This document shows, in pieces, positions 48,811 to 58,402 of a stretch of 64,000 nt of DNA. How positions within the stretch are numbered: the first letter of the stretch is position 1; each line of letters starts with the position of its first letter. Location of the stretch: positions 1-64,000 of the forward strand of contig NZ_JBJGED010000030.1 of assembly GCF_045062745.1 (NCBI RefSeq), in the 5' to 3' direction. Both the position numbers and the translations under genes were made by a program. This DNA is from Paenibacillus_AA sp045062745 (lineage in GTDB: Bacteria; Bacillota; Bacilli; Paenibacillales; NBRC-103111). The notes under the pieces are model-generated. The model was given only the letters and a program-made list of their open reading frames with translations, was not told the origin of the DNA and ran no database searches.

Positions 48811-48811
48811 T

Positions 48812-50695
48812 TTATGTGGAATGATTAGGAATCGTGATGGAAAATGTCGTCCCTAGGCCCAGCTCGCTCTCGGCGGTAATCGTGCCTTGGTGGGCTTCCA
48901 CAAGGTTCTTGACGATGGCAAGGCCGAGCCCGGTTCCCCCTGAGCTCGAGCTGCCTCGGGTGCGCGCTTTGTCGGCCTTGTAGAACCGCTCGAAGATGTA
49001 CGGCACGTCCTCCTTCGGAATGCCTTGCCCTTGGTCGGACACTTGCAGCCGCACCGCCGGGTTGCCGCCCGTCGTCACCGTCCGTGCGCGTATGGCCAGT
49101 TCCCCGCCCGGCGACGAGTGCCGGATCGCATTATCCAACAGGTTCGTCAGCACCTGCTCGAGCCGATCCTCGTCGGCATGATCCAGGCGGATCGAGTCCG
49201 GCTCGAACTCGACGTTCAACGTCAGCCCCTTCTCGCGGCACAGCGCGGAAAATTTGCGCTGGACGCGCATCACGAGGGCGTTCAGGTCGACGGGCCCGAA
49301 GTGCATCTCGAGGTGGCCGGCCTCCATCCGGGCGAGGTCGAGCAAATCCTGCACGAGCCGCCCCATCCGCAGCGATTCGTCATGGATCACCTGGGCGACG
49401 TCGTGCCGCTCCTCCGGCGTCGAGACGATGTCGTCGAGCAGCGCCTCGCTGTAGCCCTGCAGCATCGACAGCGGCGTCCTGAGCTCGTGGGAGACGTTCG
49501 CCACGAAGTCCTTGCGCAGCTTGTCGAGGCGGTGTTCCTCCGACACGTCCCGCAGCACCGCAACGGCGCCGCGCAAGCTCTCGCCGGCATTCAAGGGCGC
49601 CATCACGACGGAATAGACGCTGTTGCGGACGTGGATAGTCGACGTCGCCTCGCGGCTGTCCTGCACGACCGAGTCGAACAACGCTTGGAGCGGAACGGGA
49701 ACGTGCGGCGGATTCGCCTCATCTGGCCGGGCTTCGGGATCTGTACCCTTCCGGTCTTCGCTATCGCCCTGCTCTTGCTCCGGGTCCTGGTCTGTATCCG
49801 ACCACTCTAGGTCGAGCCACTCCCGAACCAGCTTCTCCCCGGGCGGATTCGTCAGGATGACGACTCCGTCCGCGTCCAGTGTCACGACGGCGTCGGTCAT
49901 GCTGCGCAGCACGCTCGACAAATGCTCCTTCTCATGATTCAGCGCATGGATCGTCTCATCGAGCTGCCCCGCCATATGGTTGAACGACTGGGCCAGCTCG
50001 CCGATCTCGTCGCTGGAATTGACCGGCACGCGTGTGCGGTACTCCCCTAGCGTAATGTAGCCGGCCGCCTTCTTCATCTGCAGTAGCGGCTGGGTGATTT
50101 TGGTCGACAGGAAGAAGGCGAACAACGTAGTGAGCAGGAACCCGACCACGGCGGCGATGAAAAATAAATTGCGGAAGTAGGCCTGTGTATTGCTGAGCGT
50201 TATTTGCGATTGATAGATCATGACGAGCCCGCCCGGCTTCCCCGTCAGCTTATTCGGATGGGGAACCGCGACGGCCATAAACCGCTTGCCGCTGCCGGGA
50301 TCGACGAAGATCCGCTTCGACGTCCCTCCGCCTGCGGTCACCCCGACGAGCTCATCCTGGGAGAAAATATCGATCGCCTTGAACTTGGGCAATGCCTCTG
50401 CCCCCGGATTCGCGAACGCTTCCTCCAATTGGGCGTCCAAGACGACAAGAGCCGCGTCCTGGGCTGCGAGCAGCTCGTTCACGGCGTTCAGGTAATTGAC
50501 GTCCTGCTGATGATTGTTAAGGTCATCCGATACTTTGGCGGCCAGCTTCTGAAGACTGATCTCCTGGTCCTTCGAATTGGCGAAGTTCGTGTCCAGGAAC
50601 TGACCCATGAACAGCCCGTTAATAAGCAGCACGACGGCCACGAGCACGATGATCGTCATCCAGAGCTTGCCGACGACGCTTTTCCACAGTTTCAC
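48812..50695 (-). CDS. resE: Sensor histidine kinase ResE
   Basis: A 627-aa membrane kinase: two membrane helices around an extracytoplasmic sensor domain, HAMP, a PAS domain split by an acidic insertion (DTDQDPEQEQGDSEDRKGTD), HisKA with HELRTP and the HATPase N, G1 and G2 boxes. Partner of ResD; in B. subtilis the pair controls respiration under oxygen limitation and nitric oxide. Longer than the B. subtilis protein mainly by the insertion. Confidence 0.9.
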   Translation of the reverse strand: MKLWKSVVGKLWMTIIVLVAVVLLINGLFMGQFLDTNFANSKDQEISLQKLAAKVSDDLNNHQQDVNYLNAVNELLAAQDAALVVLDAQLEEAFANPGAEALPKFKAIDIFSQDELVGVTAGGGTSKRIFVDPGSGKRFMAVAVPHPNKLTGKPGGLVMIYQSQITLSNTQAYFRNLFFIAAVVGFLLTTLFAFFLSTKITQPLLQMKKAAGYITLGEYRTRVPVNSSDEIGELAQSFNHMAGQLDETIHALNHEKEHLSSVLRSMTDAVVTLDADGVVILTNPPGEKLVREWLDLEWSDTDQDPEQEQGDSEDRKGTDPEARPDEANPPHVPVPLQALFDSVVQDSREATSTIHVRNSVYSVVMAPLNAGESLRGAVAVLRDVSEEHRLDKLRKDFVANVSHELRTPLSMLQGYSEALLDDIVSTPEERHDVAQVIHDESLRMGRLVQDLLDLARMEAGHLEMHFGPVDLNALVMRVQRKFSALCREKGLTLNVEFEPDSIRLDHADEDRLEQVLTNLLDNAIRHSSPGGELAIRARTVTTGGNPAVRLQVSDQGQGIPKEDVPYIFERFYKADKARTRGSSSSGGTGLGLAIVKNLVEAHQGTITAESELGLGTTFSITIPNHST

Positions 50696-50696
50696 G

Positions 50697-51416
50697 TTAT
50701 TTGGGCACCTCGAGCTTATAGCCTACGCCCCAGACGGTCGTGATCATCGAGGCGGCTTCCGCCGACACCTTGTTCAGCTTCTCGCGCAGCCGCTTGACAT
50801 GCGTGTCTACTGTACGGAGGTCGCCGAAAAACTCGTAGTTCCAAACGTCCTTCAGCAAATCCTCCCGGGAGAACACTTTGTCCGGCGAAGAGGCCAAATA
50901 ATGCAGCAGCTCGTATTCCTTCGGCGTGAGCGCCACCTCCTGCCCTCCGGCCGTGACGCGGTGCGCGTCGTGCTCGATCAGCAAGTTCGGGAAGACGATG
51001 TTGTTGCTCGTGTTGATCGTGTCCTTCGCCAAGTAAGCGGTCGCCGAGGAGCGGCGGAGGATCGCCTTCACGCGATAGATCACTTCGCGCGGGCTGAACG
51101 GCTTGACCACATAGTCGTCGGCGCCGACCTCGAAGCCCTGTACCCGGTTCGCTTCTTCGCCCTTCGCCGTCAGCATGATGACCGGCGTAGCCTTTGCCTG
51201 ACGCAGCTTCGTGCACACCTCGATCCCGTCCATCCCGGGCAGCATCAAGTCCAGCAGCACGAGGTCATAATCGTTGTCCAGCGCAAGGCTTAGCGCCGTC
51301 TCTCCGTCCTCGGCCTCCTCGATGGAGAAGCCTTCCTTCTCCAAGTACATCCGAAGCAAGCGGCGAATGCGTTCTTCATCATCCACAATCAAGATGTTCG
51401 CTTTCAAATCGTTCAT
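50697..51416 (-). CDS. resD: Response regulator ResD
   Basis: A 239-aa OmpR-type regulator. Receiver Asp in LVLLDLMLPGMDG, Lys in LTAKGEE, and a winged-helix output domain (RTVDTHVKRLREKLNKV). Immediately upstream of resE. Confidence 0.94.
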   Translation of the reverse strand: MNDLKANILIVDDEERIRRLLRMYLEKEGFSIEEAEDGETALSLALDNDYDLVLLDLMLPGMDGIEVCTKLRQAKATPVIMLTAKGEEANRVQGFEVGADDYVVKPFSPREVIYRVKAILRRSSATAYLAKDTINTSNNIVFPNLLIEHDAHRVTAGGQEVALTPKEYELLHYLASSPDKVFSREDLLKDVWNYEFFGDLRTVDTHVKRLREKLNKVSAEAASMITTVWGVGYKLEVPK

Positions 51417-51444
51417 GGGACGTTCCTCTCCTTAGAAGGATTTC

Positions 51445-52704
51445 TTAAACGCCAGCGTAAGAATGAAGACCTGCTATGATCAAATTAACCCCGATGAGCG
51501 TAAACATAACGACGATGAACCCGATTACCGACAGCCAGGCGGACTTGAGCCCGTGCCAGCCCCGAGACAGCCGGAAATGCAGATAGGCCGTGTAGAACAG
51601 CCATGTGATCAGCGCCCACACTTCCTTCGGATCCCAGCCCCAGAACCGGCCCCACGCCTCCGACGCCCAGATCATGGCGAAGATGAGCGCCCCGAGCGTG
51701 AACACCGGGAACCCGATGGCGATCGCCCGATAGCTGATCTCGTCGAGATCCTCCGCATCCATCCCTTGCATCGCCGGATGGATCGCCGCGCCCAGCTGCT
51801 TGCGCAGCACGAGACGGGCCAGGCCGTACAGGACGGCGCCGGTCAAGAACGACCAAATCACCGTGTTCAGCTTGCGCCCTGCGTTAACACCGTTCATCCA
51901 GGACGGTGCGGTGAAGAGCGGCTCACTGGCGCCCAAGAAGGGGTCCATCGAGATCACTTTGCTATTGTAGGGCTTCACGATCGGAGGCAGCACGTAATCG
52001 ACCGTCTCCGTCGTCGTCGTCTCCACCCCCGCATTGTCGATCTTCACGACTTCGCGATCGAACTTGGCCTCGTAGCCGATCGCCTGGAAGGCGAATACGT
52101 TTACAACGAACGAGATGATGAGAATCACCGTGAAGATCGTGAGCTCGATGCCGCGGCGGGAACGCTTGCCGCGCTTGCTCGAGTCGGTATAGTCGACGAC
52201 GCGGATCAAGTACATGAGGCCCGCGGCGAACCCGACCGCGAAGAACGCTTCCCCGGCGGCGGCCGTCGTCACGTGGATTTTCAGCCAATAGCTCTGAAGG
52301 GCCGGAATTAACGGCTGAATGTCGTGCGGGAAGACGGAGGCATACGCCAAAATAATGAAGCCGACCGGCGTAGTGAACAGCCCTAGCACCGGTGCCCGGT
52401 AGATCAAGTATACGATGACAAAGGCGACCATCGTCATCATCGCGAGGAATGTCATGAATTCGAACATATTGCTCGTCGGAATATGGCCTGCCGCTGCCCA
52501 GCGGGTGAAGAAGAACACCAGGTGCGTAATCAGGCCCAATACCGCGACGCCGAAGCCGAACCGGCTCCACAGGCGGGTATGCTCCTGAGGCTCGCGGGCG
52601 CTGAAGCGCTTGCCGGTAATGGCGATGGCGAACAGCCCGAACGACAAGCAGTAGAAAATGAACGCAAACAATAAAAAGGTGCTGCTGACCGACTCTAAAC
52701 TCAC
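51445..52704 (-). CDS. resC: Cytochrome c biogenesis protein ResC (CcsA)
   Basis: A 419-aa multi-helix heme handling protein with the tryptophan-rich WWD-like motif WASEAWGRFWGWDPKEVWAL. Works with ResB to attach heme to apocytochrome c on the outside of the membrane (system II). Its start overlaps the resB stop by 4 bp. Confidence 0.95.
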   Translation of the reverse strand: MSLESVSSTFLLFAFIFYCLSFGLFAIAITGKRFSAREPQEHTRLWSRFGFGVAVLGLITHLVFFFTRWAAAGHIPTSNMFEFMTFLAMMTMVAFVIVYLIYRAPVLGLFTTPVGFIILAYASVFPHDIQPLIPALQSYWLKIHVTTAAAGEAFFAVGFAAGLMYLIRVVDYTDSSKRGKRSRRGIELTIFTVILIISFVVNVFAFQAIGYEAKFDREVVKIDNAGVETTTTETVDYVLPPIVKPYNSKVISMDPFLGASEPLFTAPSWMNGVNAGRKLNTVIWSFLTGAVLYGLARLVLRKQLGAAIHPAMQGMDAEDLDEISYRAIAIGFPVFTLGALIFAMIWASEAWGRFWGWDPKEVWALITWLFYTAYLHFRLSRGWHGLKSAWLSVIGFIVVMFTLIGVNLIIAGLHSYAGV

Positions 52705-54374
52705 TTTTTCACCTCATTCGCAAGCTGCTTCGGATCGATGGGCAGGTCGAGCGCCTTGAGCGCGGCGGCTACCTCATGCCGAAGGCCGTACCAATTCTTG
52801 TTCGTATGCGCGCCCAGCGTCAGGGCCTGTCCGTCGTCGATGCGAATCCAAATGCGGCGATGCTGCCAATACAGGCCCATGACGACGCCGATCATGAAGA
52901 GCGCCGAGCCCGCCCATATATAGGGGAGCGCCAGATCTTTGCGGATGTTCAGGAAGCTCGTGTAATTCGCGATCTCGACATCCTGCATGGAATTCACCGA
53001 GATGTCCCACTGGCTGCCGATCGCCCCGTTGATCGCATCTTGGCGGAAATTCACCTTGTCCACTTCCCGCGGGAAGTACATGAACGCTTCGCCTTCCGCG
53101 GGCAAATTCGGACCTGTGATCGAGAACACGAATGCCGGCGCGTTAGGGTCGTTCGATTTCGTAACCGGCTGGCCGGCGTCGTTCAAGCCGAAATCCGGGA
53201 AGTAGCTTTTCATGGTCAGCTTGTATGGACCTGCGACGTATGTGTCCGCCGGATTTTTCATTCGGAGCTTAAACGGCCCGAACTGCTCGCCCGTCTTTTT
53301 GTTCTTCAGCATCGGACTGACGGACAGCAGCTGCGGCGTCTCGGAGAAATCGAATTGATACGCCAAAAGCCCTTTGTATTCGAGCGGCTTGTTCACCAGG
53401 ATGTCATGCCGCGCCACTTCCTTCAGTTGCGGTTCCTTCGTCTTGCTGTTGCAGTCCTTCTCGCATTCGTAGAGCACGGCTTTCGTCTCGTACGTCTTGG
53501 CCACCGTTTGATTGCGGTCCCGGAATTTATCCGACATCTCGTTCTCGTCATAGTAGGTCACAGTGAATTGCTCGTTCTTGAGGTAATACGGCGTCGACGG
53601 AATCGGGACCGGCTGTCCCTCGAGGAAGCCCATGTAATAATCGAGGCTCCAGCCCGGAATGCTCCTCGCGACAACCGCGAGCAGGAAGATGATGAGGCCG
53701 ATATGATTCACATAAGGTCCCCAGCGGCTGAACCGGTGCTTCTCGGCGAGCAGCGCGGAGCCGTCCGTATGGACGCGGTATCTTTTGCGGCGCAGCTGTT
53801 CGGCCATTCTCTGGACCCACTGCTCGTCCGCCCCAGACTCCGGATCCAGCTCCAGCTTCGCCGAATAAGTAACGCGCTGGCGGATCAAAAACTGCATGTG
53901 CTTGCGAATTTGCTGCTTGCTGAGCGCCCGATAGAGCGGCAGCACCCGGTCCAGACTGCAGATGACGAGCGAGGTGCCGATCATGACGAGGAGCGTAATG
54001 AACCACCACGAGCTGTACGTGTGCGACAGCCCCAGCTTGTAGTAGATCATGCCCAGCGTCCCGTACGTCTGCTCGTAGTAGACGGCCGGATCCAGATTAA
54101 GGAACGTATTCTCCTGCGGATAGATCGTCCCCAGCATCGCCCCTACAAGCGTTGCGAGAATAAGGTAGATGGCGATTTTGACCGAGGAGAAAAAGTTCCA
54201 CACCCGGTCGAGCCAGCCTGGATTCGCTCTCTGGGACCGGCGGGCGACCCCGTCGTACCGCATCTCCAGCAGCTCCTCGCTCACATCCTCATTAAGAGGC
54301 TTCCCGCAAGATTCGCACAAGACCGTCCCGACGTGATTCTGGTGGCCGCATTCGCATTTCGTGTTCGTGATCAA
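52701..54374 (-). CDS. resB: Cytochrome c biogenesis protein ResB with N-terminal zinc ribbon
   Basis: A 557-aa ResB/Ccs1 protein with three N-terminal membrane helices, a large extracytoplasmic domain and a final membrane helix. Before them is a short zinc ribbon (CECGHQNHVGTVLCESCG, residues 8-25), an extension not part of the core ResB family. The core fits system II heme delivery. Confidence 0.93.
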   Translation of the reverse strand: MITNTKCECGHQNHVGTVLCESCGKPLNEDVSEELLEMRYDGVARRSQRANPGWLDRVWNFFSSVKIAIYLILATLVGAMLGTIYPQENTFLNLDPAVYYEQTYGTLGMIYYKLGLSHTYSSWWFITLLVMIGTSLVICSLDRVLPLYRALSKQQIRKHMQFLIRQRVTYSAKLELDPESGADEQWVQRMAEQLRRKRYRVHTDGSALLAEKHRFSRWGPYVNHIGLIIFLLAVVARSIPGWSLDYYMGFLEGQPVPIPSTPYYLKNEQFTVTYYDENEMSDKFRDRNQTVAKTYETKAVLYECEKDCNSKTKEPQLKEVARHDILVNKPLEYKGLLAYQFDFSETPQLLSVSPMLKNKKTGEQFGPFKLRMKNPADTYVAGPYKLTMKSYFPDFGLNDAGQPVTKSNDPNAPAFVFSITGPNLPAEGEAFMYFPREVDKVNFRQDAINGAIGSQWDISVNSMQDVEIANYTSFLNIRKDLALPYIWAGSALFMIGVVMGLYWQHRRIWIRIDDGQALTLGAHTNKNWYGLRHEVAAALKALDLPIDPKQLANEVKK

Positions 54375-54393
54375 ACCGTCTGCGCCTCCTTCC

Positions 54394-54918
54394 TCACTTG
54401 TTCAACATGGCGGTTAACGTCTGTTCGAGATAAGCCTCGTCCATGCCTCCGATTTGAATTCTCTCAATTTTGCCGTTGCCGTCGATGAAAAACGTAGTAG
54501 GGTAATTTTTCACATGGTACTTGTCCCGCATACGCAGCTCGTTGTCGATCAGAACCGGGAAGGTGAGTCCATATTGCTTCATGAAGTTTTGGATCGTGAC
54601 CGGGCTTTCGTCCAGATTCAGGCCGAGCACTTCGACCCCGCGATCCTTCCACTTCGCATAACTGTTCTGAATCGCCGGCATCTCCGTATAGCACGGCTCG
54701 CACCAGCTGCCCCAGAAGTTCACGACCACCACTTTCCCCCGATAATCCGACAGCTCATGCGTCTTGCCGTCCATGCCCTGGAGCGAAAAATTAGGAGCCG
54801 TGCTCCCTTCCTTCGGAATCGACTCCTTGGCAAATAAGCTGTTCCCGATCGTATACCCGCCTATCAGCAACACGGCGACAAAAATGATGATTTGGATTCT
54901 TTTTCTATTTGTTCCCAT
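54394..54918 (-). CDS. resA: Thiol-disulfide oxidoreductase ResA
   Basis: A 174-aa membrane-anchored thioredoxin-fold protein with active site WCEPC. It reduces the heme-binding cysteines of apocytochrome c before heme attachment. First gene of resABCDE. One N-terminal helix anchors it. Confidence 0.95.
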   Translation of the reverse strand: MGTNRKRIQIIIFVAVLLIGGYTIGNSLFAKESIPKEGSTAPNFSLQGMDGKTHELSDYRGKVVVVNFWGSWCEPCYTEMPAIQNSYAKWKDRGVEVLGLNLDESPVTIQNFMKQYGLTFPVLIDNELRMRDKYHVKNYPTTFFIDGNGKIERIQIGGMDEAYLEQTLTAMLNK

Positions 54919-54983
54919 CACCCATCACCTTCAAACTGGAATGTCTCTTATCTTGCCTTCATTATAACGAATCCTAGCCGGTT

Positions 54984-55733
54984 CTAATCCGGCCTTTTTT
55001 GAACATTATGTGTCTCGAGGGCGCTTTGCCGCAGGTCTTTCACTTGAGTGGGCGTCAACTTCTGCGTCTTGCCCCGGGGCAGCCCCGACAGCAGGAGCGA
55101 TCCGAACTGAACCCGCTTCAGCCGGTTGACCGGATAATGGATCGCTTCGAACATGCGGCGCACTTGGCGGTTGCGGCCCTCATAGATCGTAATGGCGATG
55201 ACGGACTCGTTCTTGTCCGGGTCGACGTCATGGTATTCTACTTCCGCCGGAGCGGTGATGCCGTCTTCCAGCTCGATGCCCGTCCTCAGCTTCTCCATCA
55301 GCGAGCCGTGCGGCACTCCGCGGACGGTAGCGTGATACGTCTTCGGGACGTGATGCTTCGGATGCGTGAGCAGGTTCGCGAGCTCTCCGTCGTTCGTCAG
55401 CAGCAGCAAGCCTTCGCTATCGTAATCCAGGCGGCCTACCGGATAGACGCGCTCTTCGATATGCTTGATATAATCGGCCACGGTCTGACGGCCCTCCGGG
55501 TCGGTGATGCTCGTAATGACGCCCTTAGGCTTGTTCAGCACATAATACACGAGCGTCTGGGACTTGATCGGTTTTCCGTCCACCGTAATGACGTCAGTCA
55601 GCGGGTCCACCTTGGCGCCCAGCGTCGTCACCGTTTCTTCATTCACCTGCACACGGCCGGCGGTGATATATTCCTCGCATTTTCTTCTAGAGGCGATCCC
55701 GGCTTGCGCCAGCACCTTCTGCAATCGTTCCAT
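54984..55733 (-). CDS. rluB: 23S rRNA pseudouridine synthase RluB
   Basis: A 249-aa pseudouridine synthase: N-terminal S4 domain (MERLQKVLAQAGIASRRKCE) and catalytic GRLDYDSEGLLLLTNDG with the active Asp. Upstream of resA, as in B. subtilis. Confidence 0.95.
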   Translation of the reverse strand: MERLQKVLAQAGIASRRKCEEYITAGRVQVNEETVTTLGAKVDPLTDVITVDGKPIKSQTLVYYVLNKPKGVITSITDPEGRQTVADYIKHIEERVYPVGRLDYDSEGLLLLTNDGELANLLTHPKHHVPKTYHATVRGVPHGSLMEKLRTGIELEDGITAPAEVEYHDVDPDKNESVIAITIYEGRNRQVRRMFEAIHYPVNRLKRVQFGSLLLSGLPRGKTQKLTPTQVKDLRQSALETHNVQKRPD

Positions 55734-55851
55734 CGTCTCGGTTCAGCTCCAACTCATTCTTGTGATCTCAGCTTTATATTACCGATCCTGTGTGCAAATC
55801 ACAAGCTTGTCCCCAGGAAGCGCCCGATTGAACAAAGCTAAATTGAAAAAT

Positions 55852-55896
55852 AAAAAAGTGGGGATCCTTTCCTGATGATAGGAAAGATCCGCCACA
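55852..55896 (-). terminator. Terminator after spmB
   Basis: Minus strand GTGGCGGATCTTTCCT ... AGGAAAGGATCCCCAC stem followed by TTTTTTATTTTTC. Confidence 0.88.
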
Positions 55897-55919
55897 TCGG
55901 CGCGCTTGACCCTATTAAG

Positions 55920-56453
55920 TTAACTAAAAATGAGCAGGCAAATCGCTACCGAGGCTACGAAGCCGACCAAATCGGAGAACAACCCGACCTTCAGCGCATA
56001 CCGGCCCTTGCGAATGCCGACGGCGCCGAAGTAGACGATCAGTACGTACAACGTTGTGTCGGTGCTGCCCTGAATCGTGGAGGCGATCCGGCCGATCATC
56101 GAATCGGCGCCGTATTGCTTGATCAGCTCGGCGGTGAAAGCGAGAGAGCCCGAGCCTGTGATCGGGCGCAGCAAGGCGAGCGGCATCACTTCGCTCGGCA
56201 CCCCGACGGCATCGAACACGGGTCGGAACCACCCGAGAATCCAATCCATGGCGCCGGATGCCCGGAAGACGCTGATCGCAACCATCATCCCGACGAGCGG
56301 AGGAATGATCCGGATGGCGGTGTCGAACCCGTCCTTCGCTCCTTCCACGAACGTTTCATAGACGGGAATTTTGCGGTAGAACGCATATAGCGGTATGAGC
56401 ACTACAATAATCGGAATCGCCCATGCCGAGAGCATCGAGATGAGTGCGTACAT
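55920..56453 (-). CDS. spmB: Spore maturation protein SpmB
   Basis: A 177-aa membrane protein of the nucleoside-recognition/gate family: KIPVYETFVEGAKDGFDTAI, SGSLAFTAELIKQYGADS and QGSTDTTLYVL fit the family. Acts with SpmA in spore core dehydration. Confidence 0.94.
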   Translation of the reverse strand: MYALISMLSAWAIPIIVVLIPLYAFYRKIPVYETFVEGAKDGFDTAIRIIPPLVGMMVAISVFRASGAMDWILGWFRPVFDAVGVPSEVMPLALLRPITGSGSLAFTAELIKQYGADSMIGRIASTIQGSTDTTLYVLIVYFGAVGIRKGRYALKVGLFSDLVGFVASVAICLLIFS

Positions 56454-56459
56454 TCGGCA

Positions 56460-57065
56460 TCATCCTTTCGGCTTGCTTTTGCCCGAGGACAGACTACGGT
56501 ACCGGTACCACCGGTCGAGTGCGATCGCGGCCACAGTGGCGACGGCGGTCGCGAGAAGCGTCGTGCCTACGATCTCCGCCGGATTGGCGGAGCCGAAGTT
56601 CATCCGGATGGCGATCAGCGTCGTCGGGATGAGCGTAATGCTGGCGGTGTTCATGGCGAGCAAGGTGCACATCGCCGCGCTGGCGGTATCTTTATCGGGA
56701 TTCAGCTTCTGCAGCTCCTGCATCGCCTTGATGCCCATCGGCGTCGCCGCGTTGCCCAGGCCAAGAATATTCGCGCTCATATTCGACATGATGTACCCGA
56801 GCGCCGGGTGATCCTTCGGCACATCCGGGAACAGGAAGCGCACGATCGGCCGCAGCAGGACGGCCAGCTTGCGCAGCAGGCCGGCATCCTCGGCGATGCG
56901 CATCATCCCCATCCAGAACACGAGGATGCTGATCAGCCCGAAGCACACGGTCACCCCGGTTTTGGCGCCCTCGAAGATCGCCTCCGTCATCAATTCAATG
57001 CGTCCTTGGAGCGCCGCTGCGATGAAGCCGGCGATCAGAAAAAACAACCAAATGAAGTTCACCAC
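56460..57065 (-). CDS. spmA: Spore maturation protein SpmA
   Basis: A 201-aa gate-family membrane protein with KTGVTVCFGLISILVFWMGM and GLGNAATPMGIKAMQELQKL. Paralogue and neighbour of spmB, 6 bp apart. Confidence 0.94.
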   Translation of the reverse strand: MVNFIWLFFLIAGFIAAALQGRIELMTEAIFEGAKTGVTVCFGLISILVFWMGMMRIAEDAGLLRKLAVLLRPIVRFLFPDVPKDHPALGYIMSNMSANILGLGNAATPMGIKAMQELQKLNPDKDTASAAMCTLLAMNTASITLIPTTLIAIRMNFGSANPAEIVGTTLLATAVATVAAIALDRWYRYRSLSSGKSKPKG

Positions 57066-57078
57066 GATGAATCCCCTC

Positions 57079-58281
57079 CTAATCCGTGCTCCCGGCGGAG
57101 AGCAGCCGGATCCACGCTAGCTTCAGGGCCGCGGGCCAGCTCCCCCGTACCGTCACATAGCTGAATGAGGCTTGCTCCTTCTTGGCCGACTGCATCCGAG
57201 GGCTGTTCGCCTCATACAGCGGCACCGTGCCGGCCAGCGTATCGTTCACATAGATGCGCAAGAAGCCTCGATCGCCGAACGCATAGCCGGGGCTCTTGCT
57301 GTTCGCGAGCACCGCTTCCTTGCGTACCGTCGTCTTCTCCTCCTCCTTCAGCGGATACCGGAACGATCGGCCGACCGTGACCGTCTGGCCTTCCAGACGG
57401 TCGCCCTCGGTCACGATCTCGTTCAGCGGGTATGTGGAGAAGCCGTAGTTCAGCAGCTTCGTATGATCGTTCCAATCGTCGGAATCGTTCAGCGTTACGA
57501 CCGCGAGCTGCTGCCCGCCCCGGGTCGCGGAGGAGACGAGACAGCGCAGAGCCAACTTCGTATAGCCGGTTTTTACACCGTCCGCCCCTTCGTAGATCGT
57601 GAGCATTTTATTTTTGTTCCTCCACTTGTAATCCCAAGGCTCGTTCGGGTTCGGCGCCGACTTCTCTTTCGTCTTCACGATATCCTGGAACGCCGGATTG
57701 CGCAGCGCATATGCCGTCAGCTTGGCCATGTCGTTCGCAGTGGAGTAATGGCCGGCTTCATCGAGTCCGCTCGGGTTCTGGAAGTGGGAGTGGTCCATTC
57801 CGAGCAGCTCGGCCTGCTGGTTCATGAGGTAGGCGAACCCTTCAATCGAGCCCCCGATGTGCTCGGCGATGGCGGTCGCCGCATCGTTGCCGGAACGCAG
57901 CATGAGCCCATAGAGCAGGTTATGCAGGCTCATCTCCTCCCCTTCCTTGAGGTAGATGGAGGACCCTTCCTTGCCGGCCGCGTTGCGGCTTACCTTCACG
58001 ATGTCCGACAGCGTTCCCTGCTCGATCGCCACGATGGCGGTCATAATCTTCGTGAGACTCGCGATCCGCATTTGCTTGTCCCCTTGCTTCGCATACAGTA
58101 CGCGCCCGGACTGCACGTCGATTAGCGAGGCCGCTTCCGCCCGCGTCGAAACGGCCGTCGGGGTGGGGGTTGGGCTGGAGGCGGGGCTGGGGGCCGCCCA
58201 AGCCGCATGGGCGATGCCCATCGCTAGGATGAGGGAGAGCGAGACACTCCAGAGGAATCGCGATATTCTAATCTGGTTCAT
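57079..58281 (-). CDS. dacB: D-alanyl-D-alanine carboxypeptidase (DacB type)
   Basis: A 400-aa exported serine peptidase with signal peptide (SVSLSLILAMGIAHAAWA) and the three penicillin-binding motifs SLTKIM, RSGND and KTG. Place before spmA-spmB matches B. subtilis dacB (PBP5*), which trims spore cortex crosslinks. The ATG at 58281 follows AGGAGGTTCAACGA. Confidence 0.93.
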   Translation of the reverse strand: MNQIRISRFLWSVSLSLILAMGIAHAAWAAPSPASSPTPTPTAVSTRAEAASLIDVQSGRVLYAKQGDKQMRIASLTKIMTAIVAIEQGTLSDIVKVSRNAAGKEGSSIYLKEGEEMSLHNLLYGLMLRSGNDAATAIAEHIGGSIEGFAYLMNQQAELLGMDHSHFQNPSGLDEAGHYSTANDMAKLTAYALRNPAFQDIVKTKEKSAPNPNEPWDYKWRNKNKMLTIYEGADGVKTGYTKLALRCLVSSATRGGQQLAVVTLNDSDDWNDHTKLLNYGFSTYPLNEIVTEGDRLEGQTVTVGRSFRYPLKEEEKTTVRKEAVLANSKSPGYAFGDRGFLRIYVNDTLAGTVPLYEANSPRMQSAKKEQASFSYVTVRGSWPAALKLAWIRLLSAGSTD

Positions 58282-58335
58282 TCGTTGAACCTCCTGCCTG
58301 TACATCAATCGGTACAAGTATATGCGGCCGCACAT

Positions 58336-58365
58336 AGAAAAAGACATGCCCTCCCCAGGCATGCC
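58336..58365 (-). terminator. Terminator of the NicO/UreH-type transporter
   Basis: Minus strand GGCATGCC-TGGGGA-GGGCATGTC followed by TTTTTC. Confidence 0.8.
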
Positions 58366-58402
58366 TTCTTTGAATCACTCTTCCATTTTCAAGGGCGGAC
58401 GT

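Noticed and set aside
52776..54488. 570-codon plus-strand ORF
   Set aside because: Antisense of resB and the end of resA; no ribosome binding site.
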